A DNA stretch of 64,000 nt from Stenotrophomonas sp. MYb238 (GCF_009496535.1 NZ_WIDL01000019.1:1-64000); one strand, 5' to 3'. Counted from the stretch's first letter, positions 43,570 through 53,800 are shown. Translations and numbers: made by a program. The notes: a model not told the origin generated them from the sequence alone.

Positions 43570-43830
43570 ATGGTCAAGATCCGACTGACCCGCGGCGGCG
43601 CCAAGAAGCGTCCGTTCTACCACATCATCGTCACCGACGTGCGCAGCGCCCGCGACGGCCGCAACATCGAGCGCGTCGGCTACTACAACCCGGTCGCCCA
43701 GGGCGCAGAACAGCGCGTGGTGCTGGACATCGCCGCCGTCGACAAGTGGGTCGCCAACGGCGCCCAGCTGACCGACAAGGTTCGCAACCTGTACAAGGAA
43801 GCGACCAAGGCCCAGGCCGCTGCGGCCTGA
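43570..43830 (+). CDS. rpsP: Small-subunit ribosomal protein S16
   Basis: An 86-residue S16, beginning [17 protein letters not shown], the assembly protein of the 30S body. An AAAGGA ribosome site lies just upstream. It is the first gene of the conserved rpsP-rimM-trmD-rplS order. Confidence 0.98.
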   Translation: MVKIRLTRGGAKKRPFYHIIVTDVRSARDGRNIERVGYYNPVAQGAEQRVVLDIAAVDKWVANGAQLTDKVRNLYKEATKAQAAAA

Positions 43831-43868
43831 TCCTGGCGGGCCGCGCGCAAGCGCGGCCCGACTGCTTT

Positions 43869-44384
43869 ATGAAGAAAGATTCCGAGCGCCGGATCCTGCT
43901 GGGCAGGGTGACCGGCGCTTTTGGTGTGCGCGGCGAGCTCAAGCTCGAGTCCTGGACCGAGCCGCGGCTGGCCATTTTCAACTATCAGCCGTGGATCCTG
44001 CGCAGCCCGTCCGGGCAGGAGTCGCAGATCACCGGCGTGCGCGGCCGCGAAGCCGCCAAGACGCTGGTGGCGACCTTTCCCGGCGTGGACGACCGCAACG
44101 CGGTCGAAGCCATGCGCGGCACCGAGATCTACATCGCGCGCAGCGCGCTGCCGCCGCCGAGTCCGGACGAGTACTACTGGGTCGATCTCGAGGGCCTGGA
44201 CGTGCAGACCGTGGACGGCGTGAAGCTGGGCCGCGCCTCGCACCTGTTCAACACCGGCGCCAACGACGTGCTGGTGGTGCGCGGCGACCGCGAGCGCATG
44301 GTGCCGTTCGTGATGGGCGACTTCGTCAAGTCGGTCGATTTCGACGCCAACCTGATCGTGGTCGACTGGGATCCGGAGTTCTGA
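43869..44384 (+). CDS. rimM: 16S rRNA processing protein RimM
   Basis: A 171-residue RimM, which binds S19 and helps mature the 30S head. The N-terminal barrel ([18 protein letters not shown]) and C-terminal PRC barrel ([22 protein letters not shown]) are both present. It ends four bases before trmD, so the two are coupled. Confidence 0.97.
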   Translation: MKKDSERRILLGRVTGAFGVRGELKLESWTEPRLAIFNYQPWILRSPSGQESQITGVRGREAAKTLVATFPGVDDRNAVEAMRGTEIYIARSALPPPSPDEYYWVDLEGLDVQTVDGVKLGRASHLFNTGANDVLVVRGDRERMVPFVMGDFVKSVDFDANLIVVDWDPEF

Positions 44385-44388
44385 CCCG

Positions 44389-45126
44389 GTGCGCGTCGAC
44401 GTCATCACCCTGTTTCCCGAGTTCATCGCGCAGTCCGCCGCGCTGGGCGTGGTCGGCCGCGCGCAGGAGCGCGGCCTGCTCGAACTGCACGGCTGGAACC
44501 CGCGCGACCACGCCGAGGGCAACTACCGCCGCGTGGACGACCGTCCGTTCGGCGGCGGCCCGGGCATGGTGATGCTGATCGAGCCGCTGCGCGCGGCGCT
44601 GGCCGCCGCGCGCGCCGCCGACCCGACCCCGGCGCCGCTGATCTACCTCAGCCCGCAGGGTCGGCCGCTGACCCAGGCCGGGGTGCGCGAACTGGCGGCG
44701 CTGCCGCGCATGATCCTGCTGTGCGGCCGCTACGAGGGCGTGGACGAGCGTTTCCTCGCCGCCGAGGTGGACGAGGAAATCTCCATCGGCGACTACGTGT
44801 TGTCCGGCGGCGAGCTGGGCGCGGCGGTGATCATCGATGCGGTCACCCGCCTGCAGGAAGGCGCGCTCAACGACGCCGAATCGGCGGTGCAGGACAGTTT
44901 CGAGGGCGATGGCCTGCTCGACTGCCCGCACTACAGCCAGCCGGCCAGCCACGCGCTGGGCGAGGTGCCGGAGGTGCTGCGCTCGGGCAACCATGCCGCG
45001 ATCGCGCGCTGGCGCCGGCAGCAGTCGCTGCTGCGCACCGCCCTGCGCCGACCGGACCTGCTGGACGAAGCCGGCCTCGGCAAGGCCGACCGCAAGCTGC
45101 TGGACGAGGCCCGCAAGGAACCGTAG
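44389..45126 (+). CDS. trmD: tRNA (guanine-37-N1)-methyltransferase
   Basis: A 245-residue SPOUT methyltransferase that makes m1G37 in tRNAs and prevents frameshifting. The start is GTG ([12 protein letters not shown]). The trefoil-knot AdoMet site is visible: [12 protein letters not shown], and [14 protein letters not shown]. It is linked to rimM and separated from rplS by an unusual 334-bp gap with its own promoter. Confidence 0.98.
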   Translation: MRVDVITLFPEFIAQSAALGVVGRAQERGLLELHGWNPRDHAEGNYRRVDDRPFGGGPGMVMLIEPLRAALAAARAADPTPAPLIYLSPQGRPLTQAGVRELAALPRMILLCGRYEGVDERFLAAEVDEEISIGDYVLSGGELGAAVIIDAVTRLQEGALNDAESAVQDSFEGDGLLDCPHYSQPASHALGEVPEVLRSGNHAAIARWRRQQSLLRTALRRPDLLDEAGLGKADRKLLDEARKEP

Positions 45127-45327
45127 GCGGGCGGTTTGCCGCGCATCGAGTTTCTTCGGCAGGGTTTTGTGCCCGGCCTCTGCGCGTGGACCGGGTTTCC
45201 GGCGGATCGGGAGGCACTCCACGCGTTCCGCCCGGGCACCCCGGCAGCGCGGCCGCTGGGCGGCAACGCAGGAATACCAGGTGATGCGGGCTGGCCGGCA
45301 CTACTGGCACCGGGCCGGAAGGTCATC
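45127..45327. other. Gap between trmD and the rplS promoter
   Basis: No gene or terminator recognised. In many bacteria rplS follows trmD within some 50 bases, so this spacer is long. Frames crossing it have no ribosome site. Confidence 0.4.
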
Positions 45328-45333
45328 TATAAT
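45304..45333 (+). promoter_or_regulatory. Separate promoter of rplS
   Basis: Perfect TATAAT at 45328-45333 with CTGGCA at 45304-45309 as a moderate -35 box, spacer 18. It gives a leader of about 120 bases before rplS. Confidence 0.65.
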
Positions 45334-45460
45334 GCGCGGCTTGCTGCTGCCTGACCGGTAGCGGCGGTTCCAACTACAACAAACGTGCAGCGCAATCCGG
45401 CGACTGCATGAGACCCCGCTGTCGAATCGACACGCCCACTCCGAATACATCGGTGCACCC

Positions 45461-45868
45461 ATGAGCAAGCTGAACAAATCCATCGTCGCGGACTTCGAAT
45501 CCGCCCAGATCACCCGCGAACTGCCGAAGTTCAGCCAGGGCGACACCGTCGTGGTCAACGTCAAGGTCAAGGAAGGCAACCGCGAGCGCGTGCAGGCCTA
45601 CGAAGGCGTCGTGATCGGCACCAAGAACGCCGGCCTGAACTCCTCGTTCACCGTGCGCAAGATCTCGCATGGCTACGGCGTGGAGCGCGTGTTCCAGACC
45701 CACAGCGCGCTGATCGACTCGGTCGAAGTCAAGCGCCGCGGCAAGGTCCGCGCCGGCAAGCTGTACTACCTGCGTGGCCTGGAAGGCAAGGCTGCCCGCA
45801 TCAAGGAAGACCTGGCCGCCGCCGCGCAGGCCAAGGCCGCGCGCCAGGCTGCCAAGGCCGCCGAGTAA
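45461..45868 (+). CDS. rplS: Large-subunit ribosomal protein L19
   Basis: A 135-residue L19 located at the 30S-50S interface. [16 protein letters not shown] begins the protein and the core motifs [11 protein letters not shown] and [16 protein letters not shown] are present. The C-terminus has an Ala/Lys-rich tail ([17 protein letters not shown]) of about 20 residues longer than in E. coli. Confidence 0.98.
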   Translation: MSKLNKSIVADFESAQITRELPKFSQGDTVVVNVKVKEGNRERVQAYEGVVIGTKNAGLNSSFTVRKISHGYGVERVFQTHSALIDSVEVKRRGKVRAGKLYYLRGLEGKAARIKEDLAAAAQAKAARQAAKAAE

Positions 45869-45876
45869 TACCCGCC

Positions 45877-45923
45877 ACGGGCTTCGCGCCCGTCGCAGCA
45901 ACGGCCGCCTCCGGGCGGCCGTT
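45877..45923 (+). terminator. Double hairpin terminator of rplS
   Basis: ACGGGC/GCCCGT (45877-45893) is followed by AACGGCCGCC/GGCGGCCGTT with loop TCCG (45900-45923) and a T-rich tail. The second hairpin is the main terminator. Confidence 0.85.
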
Positions 45924-46272
45924 TGCGTTTCCGCTTTCCACAGGGGAAGTGAGGCGTCCAACGGATGCCTGCGCCTTCGCCACACTCGGCGGTGTAGCGC
46001 CGATGGCATGGGCGCGCTTGTCCCTTCTCCCCACGGGAGAAGGTGCCCCGAAGGGGCGGATGAGGGCAGGGCGAAGCCTCACGACGTGTCCACCGTTCGT
46101 GTTTCCCGTCAGGCTGGTGGCGATGCGTTTGCCGTCGCGCTGCCGATGGTTGCTTTCGGCGCGGCTGGTTCCCTTCCAGTCCGCTCTGGCGCCGGCCCAC
46201 ACCTGCGGCACGCAGCCGCGCACTATCGCTCCAGGGGGAACGGGGCTTCGTTCCGGGAGGGACCGTTCCGGC
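45924..46272. repeat. Gene-free interval with a CTTCTCCCC...GGGAGAAGG repeat
   Basis: No gene is supported. At about 46021-46065 lies a hairpin-forming element, CCCTTCTCCCC followed by GGGAGAAGG, then GCCCCGAAGGGGC and GGATGAGGGC, a form of dispersed intergenic repeat that I know from xanthomonad genomes. The remainder is unremarkable. The 3' end of the convergent regulator gene lies here. Confidence 0.55.
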
Positions 46273-47055
46273 CTACGCCGCCGCTTCGGCGACCACGACT
46301 TCGATGCCGCGGCGCTGCAGCCCCTCGCGCGTGGCCTCGTCGATGCCGGCGTCGGTGATCACGGCGTGGATCTGGTCCAGGTAGGCGATGCGGTGCAGGC
46401 TGACGCGGCCGAACTTGGAGGTGTCGGTCAGCACCACGATGCGCCGGGCGCGTTCGACCATGCGGTGGTTCAGGCGCGCCTCGGCCTCGTCGTGGGTGGT
46501 CAGGCCGAACTGCAGGTCCAGGCCGTCCACGCCCAGGAACAGCGTGTCGAAGCTGTACGGGTTGAGGCTGGCCTCGGCCTGGCTGCCCTGCAGCGACAGC
46601 GACTGCTTGCGCAGCTGGCCGCCGGTGAGCAGCACGTTCACGCCCGGTGCGTTGGCCAGCTCCCAGGCGATGTTCAGGCCGTTGGTCATCACCGTCACGT
46701 CGCGGTGCCCGCGCAGGTGGCGGGCCAGGGTCATCGTGGTCGAGCCGGAGTCGATGATGATGTTGTCGCCGGGCTGCACCAGCTGCGCGGCGCACGCGCC
46801 GATGGACTCCTTCAGCGGCAGGTTCAGCGCATCCTTCTCGTGGATGTCCTGCTCCTGCGGCGGCGTGCGCACCAGGGTGGCGCCGCCGTGGGTGCGCGTG
46901 GCCAGGCCCTGTTCCTCGAAATGGCCCAGGTCGGTGCGGATGGTCACCGCCGACACGCCGTAGCGCCCGACCAGCTCGGCGACCTGCACCGCACCCTGCT
47001 CGATCAGCTGCTGCAGGATCTGTTGCCGGCGGGAACGGGTGTTGCGCATGGCCAT
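46273..47055 (-). CDS. agaR: DeoR-family repressor, AgaR-like
   Basis: A 260-residue DeoR regulator. The N-terminal helix-turn-helix covers about residues 6-58 (RRQQILQQLIEQG, VSAVTIRTDLGHFEEQGL, TRTHGGA) and the C-terminal sugar-phosphate-binding domain has DSGSTTMTLARHL, TNGLNIAWEL and HDEAEARLNHRMVERA. It is the last gene of the agaS-agaK-agaZ unit. By position it should sense a GalNAc-derived phosphate and bind the CTTTCGAAA sites at 50552-50790. The name is assigned by context; the family also includes NagR- and GatR-like proteins. Confidence 0.82.
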   Translation of the reverse strand: MAMRNTRSRRQQILQQLIEQGAVQVAELVGRYGVSAVTIRTDLGHFEEQGLATRTHGGATLVRTPPQEQDIHEKDALNLPLKESIGACAAQLVQPGDNIIIDSGSTTMTLARHLRGHRDVTVMTNGLNIAWELANAPGVNVLLTGGQLRKQSLSLQGSQAEASLNPYSFDTLFLGVDGLDLQFGLTTHDEAEARLNHRMVERARRIVVLTDTSKFGRVSLHRIAYLDQIHAVITDAGIDEATREGLQRRGIEVVVAEAAA

Positions 47056-47083
47056 CTCGTGCTTTCTCCGCGAAAGGCCGAGC

Positions 47084-48418
47084 TTAGCCGTTCGCAAGGT
47101 TCGGGTGGGCGGAACTTTCGCCTTGCCCGCGCGCACCGGCGGTATTGGCCGAGCAGGCGCGCGCGTATTCGTCCAGGCACAGGCCGATGCGGTGCCGCAC
47201 CAGTGCGCCGGGGGTATTGGCCAGCGTGCCCTCGCGCACCGCGCGGAACTGTTCGGGCAGGTACTGGCTGAGCAGCACCAGCGGCGGCGCGTGTTTTTCC
47301 AGGTTGGCGAACAGCGTGCGCACCGCGTCCAGCAGCGCCGGCTCGCCCCAGTAGTAGCGGCAGCGGTCGCTGAAGGCGAAGGCGCGCAGCAGGCGCAGCG
47401 TGCCTTCGTCGCCGTGGTAGTGCGCCTGCCAATACTTCGGTTGCGCGACCATCACCTCCTCCAGCACCTGCGGCAGGCGCGAGCACTGCGCGGCCGGCAG
47501 CAGTTCGGCCTCGATCGCGGCCAGCGCGAACAGCGCCTCGCGGTAGGCGAAGGTCGCCGCCGGGCCGACCTTGAGGATGGCAAAGTGGTCGCGCACCAGC
47601 GCGTGCAGCCCGCTCTCGCGCTGGTAGTCGGTGGAGTGCGCCTCGAACACGATGCGCGGCTGCTTTTCGAGGAAGTCGGCCAGCTCGCCGGCGGCCGCGG
47701 GATCGTAGTCGTGCACGCTGCTGTGGTCGAAGTCCACGCCCGGCTGCACCACCATCGCGATCACCCGCTGCCAGGCATCGCGTAGCGGCGGCGTGTCGAA
47801 GGCCCGGCGGTGGATCTCCAGCGTCTGCGCGGCCGCGGCCGGCGCGGTCACCGCCAGCCCGGCGTCCAGCGAGGCTTCGCCGCCCGGCACGGGAACCTCG
47901 GTGCCGATCACGTAGACCGGCGGCGGCAGGTCGTGCGCGGCGGCGGTGCGTTCGGCGATCACGGCCAGTTCGGCCGAGCGCGCGGCGACGGTGGCGTCGG
48001 GCAGCGGCACCGGGTCGTCGGCGCAGGACATGCTGCAGTCCAGGTGGATCTTGTGGAAACCGGCGGCGACGTAGGCCTCGATCAGCACGCGCGCGTGCGC
48101 CATCGCCTCGGCCGCCGGCTGCTTCTGCCAGGCGTTGGGGCCCAGGTGGTCGCCGCCGAGCACCAGCCGGTCGCGCGGGAAGCCTTCCTCGTCGGCCAGC
48201 GCCCGCACGTAGTCGCGGTACTGCGGCGGGGTCATGCCGGTGTAGCCGCCGAACTGGTCGACCTGGTTGGAGGTGGCTTCGACCAGCAGCACGGTGCCGT
48301 GGCGCGCGGCCACGTGCATGGCCGCGCGCAGCACCTGTTCGTTGCTGCAGCACACGCTGTACAGGCCGACGTTGTGGCCGGCGCGATGCGCGGCGAGCAG
48401 GGTCTGCAACGGAGACAT
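47084..48418 (-). CDS. agaZ: AgaZ/GatZ/KbaZ family protein of tagatose phosphate metabolism
   Basis: A 444-residue protein of the GatZ/KbaZ family: VGLYSVCCSNEQVLRAAM, LLVEATSNQVDQFGGY, LVLGGDHLGPN and FHKIHLDCSMSCADD are characteristic. In enterobacteria the family forms the non-catalytic subunit of tagatose-1,6-bisphosphate aldolase; in the Shewanella aga pathway AgaZ was proposed as a tagatose-6-phosphate kinase. Either role fits. No KbaY/GatY aldolase partner lies in the window, which makes the kinase-like role more attractive. It follows the kinase gene by 15 bases and ends 28 bases before the repressor gene. Confidence 0.85.
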   Translation of the reverse strand: MSPLQTLLAAHRAGHNVGLYSVCCSNEQVLRAAMHVAARHGTVLLVEATSNQVDQFGGYTGMTPPQYRDYVRALADEEGFPRDRLVLGGDHLGPNAWQKQPAAEAMAHARVLIEAYVAAGFHKIHLDCSMSCADDPVPLPDATVAARSAELAVIAERTAAAHDLPPPVYVIGTEVPVPGGEASLDAGLAVTAPAAAAQTLEIHRRAFDTPPLRDAWQRVIAMVVQPGVDFDHSSVHDYDPAAAGELADFLEKQPRIVFEAHSTDYQRESGLHALVRDHFAILKVGPAATFAYREALFALAAIEAELLPAAQCSRLPQVLEEVMVAQPKYWQAHYHGDEGTLRLLRAFAFSDRCRYYWGEPALLDAVRTLFANLEKHAPPLVLLSQYLPEQFRAVREGTLANTPGALVRHRIGLCLDEYARACSANTAGARGQGESSAHPNLANG

Positions 48419-48433
48419 GGGCGAACTCCCGGG

Positions 48434-49372
48434 TCAGGAAAAAGTGGGTTGGCAGGCGAGCAGAGCGGCGCCGCGCGCGCCGCCGGCATCGCCGAAGCGG
48501 GGTGGCACGATGGGCGGTACCTGCACGCCGGCGAACAGGTGCGCGGCGATCGCCGCCGGCAGCTGTTCGTACAGCGGCGCGTACTGCGACAGGCCGCCGC
48601 CGAGCACGATCACGTGCGGGTCCAGCGCCAGGATCAGCGCCGCGAAACTGTGGCCGAGCAGGTCGCGGTGGATGTCCAGCGCCTGCCGCGCGCGGGCGTC
48701 GCCGGCCTCGGCCAGGGCGATGACCTCGCTGGCGTTGGCGGCGCTGCCGCCGAGATGGCGTTCGATCATCGCCACGCCGCTGCCGGAGACATAGCGCTCC
48801 ACGCAGCCGCGCAGGCCGCAGCCGCAATCGAGCAGCGGCAGGCCGTGGCGCTGCAGCAGGTTGGCCGGCACGCTCCAGTGGCCCCATTCGCCGGCCAGGC
48901 CGTTGAAGCCGCCGATCAGCCGGCCCTGCACGCAGTAGCCGCCGCCGGCGCCGGTGCCGAGGATCGCGCCGAACATGCTGGCGTAGCCGTCGGCGGCGCC
49001 GCCATGCGCCTCGGACAGGGCGAAGCACTGCAGGTCGTTGCCGAAATGCAGCGGCCGTTGCAGGCGCGCCTGCAGGTCGCGGGCCACGCACTGGCCGGTG
49101 AGGGCCGGCACGTTGGCGCTGAGCTGGCGGCCGCTGCGGCGGTCGCGCACGCCGGGCAGGGCGATGCCGACGGCCTGCGCGGCCTGTCCCAGCGACGCGT
49201 CGGCATCGGCGACCAGGGTTTCGACGGCCTGCAGGAAGCCGGCGTAATCGCCCTGCGGCGTGGCGATGCGCTTGCGCCAGGCCACCTGCAGGGCCGCATC
49301 GCAGGCCACCAGTTCAATCTTGGTGCCGCCGATGTCGATGCCGTAGCAGGCCTTGGCGGCGGACTCAGCCAT
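48434..49372 (-). CDS. agaK: ROK-family sugar kinase, probable GalNAc kinase
   Basis: A 312-residue ROK kinase. The phosphate loop DIGGTK lies at 13-18, catalytic D113 in GNDLQ, and the zinc site is H165 with C183, C185 and C190 (CGCGLRGC). Family members of this size phosphorylate free hexoses at O6; between agaS and agaZ the substrate should be GalNAc, giving GalNAc-6-phosphate in the cytoplasm. A glucokinase or GlcNAc kinase role is not excluded by sequence. Its start overlaps the agaS stop by eight bases. Confidence 0.83.
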   Translation of the reverse strand: MAESAAKACYGIDIGGTKIELVACDAALQVAWRKRIATPQGDYAGFLQAVETLVADADASLGQAAQAVGIALPGVRDRRSGRQLSANVPALTGQCVARDLQARLQRPLHFGNDLQCFALSEAHGGAADGYASMFGAILGTGAGGGYCVQGRLIGGFNGLAGEWGHWSVPANLLQRHGLPLLDCGCGLRGCVERYVSGSGVAMIERHLGGSAANASEVIALAEAGDARARQALDIHRDLLGHSFAALILALDPHVIVLGGGLSQYAPLYEQLPAAIAAHLFAGVQVPPIVPPRFGDAGGARGAALLACQPTFS

Positions 49373-50519
49373 GGTGGATGGTGACGCCCTTGACCACGCG
49401 GTTGACGGTGCCGTCGGGGAACGGATTGTCCGGCGTCAGCCCCAGCGCGGCCGAGCGGCGCAGCGCATAGAGCTGCGCGAACGGCAGCCACGCCGGCGCC
49501 AGCCAGGCGTCGGGCAGGGCCGGCACCTGCAGGGTGAAGTCGTCGCCGATGCCGATGTCCGAATGCGGGCCGATGGACAGCACCCTGCCGGCCACGCCGT
49601 CGCCGCGCAGTTCCTCCAGCAGGTCCTGCTCGTAGCGGCGCGCCAGCGGCTGCGCGCTGCGCACCATCACCACCAGGGTGCGCGCATCGAGCGTGGACTT
49701 GGGACCATGGCGGAAGCCCAGCGGCGTGTTGGCCATCGCCAGCACGCGGCCGGCGGTGAGTTCCAGCACCTTCAGCGCGGCTTCGCGCGCCAGCGCTTCC
49801 AGCGGGCCGCTGGCCAGGTAGATCACGCGGTCGAACGGCTGCGCGGCGAGCGCGGCCACCGGCGCGTCCCAGCGCTGCAGGCCTTCCCGCGCCAGCGCGG
49901 CGACCTGGCCGATGCGCTCGCCGCGTTCGCTCCACGGCGCGCGGTCGAACACCGCCAGCGCCGCCAGCAGCATGCAGCTCAGGCTGCTGGTCATGGCGAA
50001 GGCGCGGTCGCAGCTGGCCGCCGGCATCAGCAGGGTGCAGGTGTCCTCGCGCCCGGCGCCGCGGCGTGCCAGTTCGCCGTCGGCGTTGCAGGTGATGTCG
50101 AGGAAACGGGCGTCGTCCACGTCGGCGCGCACGCGCTCGACCGCGGCCACGCTTTCCGGGCTGGAACCGCTGCGGCCGAACGACACCAGCAGGGTCGGGC
50201 GCTCGCGCTGCAGGTACAGCGCCGGGTGGGTCAGCAGGCTGGTGGTATGCACCGCGCGCACTTCGGCGGGCCACTGCGCGTTGATGTGGTCGGCGACCAT
50301 CTCGGCGATGAAGCCGGAACTGCCGGCGCCGGTGAACAGCACGCGCTGCGCCGGGTCGGACAGGCGCTGGCCGAGGAAGGCCTGCAGGCGCTCCTGGTCG
50401 CGTTCCAGGCTGGCGGCCAGGGTTTCCCACAAGGCCGGCTGCTGGGCGATTTCGGCGGCGGTATCGGCTCCGCCCAGGCGCTGCCAGGCGGACGGATCGG
50501 TAAGCAGGGTGGCGTCCAT
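49365..50519 (-). CDS. agaS: SIS-domain galactosamine-6-phosphate deaminase/isomerase AgaS
   Basis: A 384-residue protein with two SIS domains. The first has VLFTGAGSSGFIAEMVADHI and LVSFGRSGSSPES, the second VIYLASGPLEALAREAALKVLELT and NTPLGFRHGPKST. AgaS proteins convert galactosamine-6-phosphate to tagatose-6-phosphate and ammonia. The ATG at 50519 has AGGAA eight bases upstream. It is the first gene of the minus-strand aga operon; GlcN-6-P isomerase-like use is an alternative. The promoter lies at 50544-50572. Confidence 0.88.
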   Translation of the reverse strand: MDATLLTDPSAWQRLGGADTAAEIAQQPALWETLAASLERDQERLQAFLGQRLSDPAQRVLFTGAGSSGFIAEMVADHINAQWPAEVRAVHTTSLLTHPALYLQRERPTLLVSFGRSGSSPESVAAVERVRADVDDARFLDITCNADGELARRGAGREDTCTLLMPAASCDRAFAMTSSLSCMLLAALAVFDRAPWSERGERIGQVAALAREGLQRWDAPVAALAAQPFDRVIYLASGPLEALAREAALKVLELTAGRVLAMANTPLGFRHGPKSTLDARTLVVMVRSAQPLARRYEQDLLEELRGDGVAGRVLSIGPHSDIGIGDDFTLQVPALPDAWLAPAWLPFAQLYALRRSAALGLTPDNPFPDGTVNRVVKGVTIHHG

Positions 50520-50543
50520 TCTTGGTTCCTGTTGGGCCGGTGC

Positions 50544-50588
50544 ACGATCTGCTTTTTCTTTCGAAATGTCAAACATCGAAAGAAAAAG
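50544..50588 (-). promoter_or_regulatory. agaS promoter with 13-bp inverted-repeat operator
   Basis: A perfect inverted repeat, CTTTTTCTTTCGA (50552-50564) and TCGAAAGAAAAAG (50576-50588), spans an 11-base centre. On the minus strand the centre holds TTGACA (50572-50567), followed after 17 bases by the weak -10 GATCGT (50549-50544). A bound repressor would cover the promoter. Confidence 0.65.
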
Positions 50589-50602
50589 GAAAGAATTCTT
50601 TC
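50589..50602. promoter_or_regulatory. Secondary operator-like palindrome
   Basis: GAAAGAATTCTTTC is a perfect 14-base palindrome directly beside the main inverted repeat and shares the CTTTC half-site. More CTTTCG/CGAAAG half-sites are scattered at 50636-50775. Confidence 0.5.
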
Positions 50603-50759
50603 GTGCTACCGCTTCTGCCGGCGCGCCGCCCCGAATCGAAAGGTCGGCCGGAAATTGCTTTCGCAGGCAGAGTTCACGCCGCAGGAGCGCATAAGGAAAG
50701 TGGTGCTTTGCACAATCTTTCGATTGATATAAAAATTCTTGTCTTTTGCTTTCATTTTG

Positions 50760-50789
50760 TTGACATCTTTCGAAATGCTGCCCTAGAGT
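50760..50789 (+). promoter_or_regulatory. Promoter of the GH31-receptor-GH109 unit
   Basis: TTGACA at 50760-50765 and TAGAGT at 50784-50789 with an 18-base spacer. The spacer contains CTTTCGAAATG, the same half-site as in the agaS promoter, and the region just upstream (TTTTGCTTTCATTTTGTTG) resembles the TTTC-phased direct repeats of enterobacterial AgaR boxes. Confidence 0.65.
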
Positions 50790-50833
50790 CGGCGTAACCG
50801 CCATCGAATGCCCGCACGGGCCTGGGGAGCAAG

Positions 50834-53800
50834 GTGCACAAGCGCGTACGTCGTCTGCCACTGCCGGTGGCGCTGCTTTCCGTCCTGCTGCTGCCGGCGC
50901 TGCCGCTGCATGCCGAGCCGGTGGGCAACCTGCGTTCGGTCGGCGCCAACGACGGCCGCGACGGCGTGCGCGGCTGGGACCTGCTCACCGACAACGGCGC
51001 GCGCATCCGCATCGAACTGCCGGCCAGCGACATCGTCCGCGTGCAGGCCGGCCGTAAGGGCAAGCTGACCGGCGCCGGCGACAAGGCCGCGCCCATCGTG
51101 CTGCCGCAGCCCAGGGCCACCGTGCAGGCGCAGCTGGAAGAAGACGCGCAGGAAATCCGCGTGCGCACCGATGCGCTGGTGCTGCACGTGCAGCGGCAAC
51201 CGCTGCGGCTGCGCCTGGAGCGGCTGGACGACGGCCGCGCCACCGCGCTGTGGCAGGAGCTGCAACCGCTGGACCTGGATGCCGAGCAGAGCGTGCAGGT
51301 GCTGTCCTCGCAGGCCGACGAAGCCTTCTTCGGCGGCGGCCAGCAGAACGGCCGCTACCAGTTCAAGGGCCGCGAACTGGAGATTTCCTATTCCGGCGGC
51401 TGGGAGGAAGGCGACCGGCCCAGCCCGGCGCCGATGCTGCTCAGCTCGCGTGGCTGGGGCATGCTGCGCAATACGTGGAGCGACGGCAGCTACGACCTGC
51501 GTCAGCCCGACCAGGCCACGCTGCTGCACCGCGAAGACCGTTTCGACGCCTATTACTTCGTCGGCGCCGACCTGCCGCGGCTGATCGAGCGCTATACCCG
51601 GCTGACCGGCCGCCCGAACATGGTCGCGCGCTGGGCGCTGTCCTACGGCGATGCCGACTGCTACAACGACGGCGACAACATCAAGAAGCCCGGCAGCGTG
51701 CCCGAAGGCTGGAGCGACGGCCCCACCGGCACCACGATCGACGTGGTCGACAGCGTCGCCGCCAGGTACCGCGAAAACGACATGCCCGGCGGCTGGATCC
51801 TGCCCAACGACGGCTACGGCTGCGGCTACAGGCAGCTGCCCGAGACCGTGCAGGGCCTGGCGAAGTACGGCTTCAAGACCGGCCTGTGGACCGAGAACGG
51901 CGTGGACAAGATCGCCTGGGAAGTCGGCAAGGCCGGCACCCGCGTGCAGAAACTGGACGTGGCCTGGACCGGCAAGGGCTACCAGTTCGCGATGGACGCC
52001 AACCGCCAGGCGTTCAACGGCATCCTCGACAATTCCGATTCGCGCCCGTTCCTGTGGACGGTGATGGGCTGGGCCGGCATCCAGCGCTACGCGGTGGCCT
52101 GGACCGGCGACCAGAGCAGCAGCTGGGACTACATCCGCTGGCACGTGCCGACCCTGGTCGGCTCGGGCCTGTCCGGCATGGCCTACGCCAGCGGCGACGT
52201 CGATGCGATCTTCGGCGGCAGCGCCGAGACCTTCACCCGCGACCTGCAGTGGAAGGCGTTCACCCCGGTACTGATGGGCATGAGCGGCTGGTCCTCGAGC
52301 GCGCGCAAGCATCCGTGGTGGTTCGACGAGCCCTACCGCGGCATCAACCGCGACTACCTCAAGCTGAAGATGCGCCTGACCCCGTACATGTACGGGCTGG
52401 TGCACGAGGCCGCGCAGACCGGCGCGCCGCCGGTGCGCGGGCTGATGTGGGACAACCCGCGCGACCCGCATGCGCGCGACGAGGCCTACAAATACCAGTT
52501 CCTGCTCGGCCGCGACCTGCTGGTGGCGCCGGTCTACCGCAGCCAGGCCGCCAGCCGCGGCTGGCGCCGCGACATCCATCTGCCCGAGGGCGGATGGTAC
52601 GACTACTGGGACGGCCGCCGCGTGCAGGCCGGCGCTGAAGGCCGCCAGTTCGACCGCCAGGTGGACCTGGCCACGCTGCCGGTGTTCGTGCGCGCCGGCG
52701 CGATCCTGCCGATGTACCCGGCCATGCTGTTCGACGGCGAGAAGCCGCTGGACGAGGTCACCTTCGACCTGTATCCGCAGGGCGATTCGAGCTACACGCT
52801 GTACGAGGACGACGGCAGCACCCGCCGCTACCAGCAGGGCGAATCGAGCACGCAGCTGATCCGCGTGCAGGCGCCGGCGCAGGGCAGCGGCCCGGTGCAG
52901 GTGCGCATCGACCCGGTGCAGGGCGAGTACCGCGGACAGCTGCAGCAGCGCCGCTACGGCCTGCGCGTGCTCAACCGGCAGGCGCCGGCGGCGGTGCGGC
53001 TGGACGGCCGCGCGCTGCCCGCGCTCGCCGATGCGGCCGCCTTCGCCGCGGCCGGCGAAGGTTGGTACTTCGATGCCGGCGAACGCCGCGGCACCCTGCA
53101 CGTGCGCACCGCGACGGTCGACATCCGCCAGCCGCTGCAGCTGCAGATGGATTTCCCGGCCGCCGCGGCCGCGGCCGACGACGCGTTCCCGGCCGCGCCG
53201 GAGCAGGGCCGCGCGCTGCCGCCGGACAGCCTGCTGGTGGTAAACCGCCCGGCCGAGGAAAAGGGCTATCCGCTGGAGAACGCCTTCGACGACGATCCGG
53301 CCACCTGGTTCCGCACCGTGCGCAATCAGGCCATCCGCACCGGCGCCCACGAATGGGTGATCGGCTTCGGCGAGCGGCGCATGATCGACGGCGTCGAACT
53401 GGCGCCGCGCAACGACCAGCACTGGAAGCACGGCCAGGTGCGCGACTACGAGATCTACATGGCCGACAGCAACGGCGAGTGGGGCCAGCCCATCGCCCGC
53501 GGCCGCCTGCCGCTGAAGGAAGGCCTGCAGCGCATCGACTTCCCGGCCCATGCCGGCCGCCTGCTGCGCTTCCGCGTGCTCGGCGTGCAGAACCCGGATG
53601 GCGACGGTGCTGCCGGCAGCGATCCGATGGTCACTGCCGCGCAGGCTGAAGCCGCGCGCGCGGTCGACGCGCTGCAGCCGCGCGACGTCGGCCCGATCGC
53701 GCTGTCCACCTTCCGCATCCTCGAACAGCAGCAACCGGAACGGCCGGCACGGCAGCAATACCTCTCCCAGCTGCCGCTGCCGGCCGCGCTGGCCGGCAGC

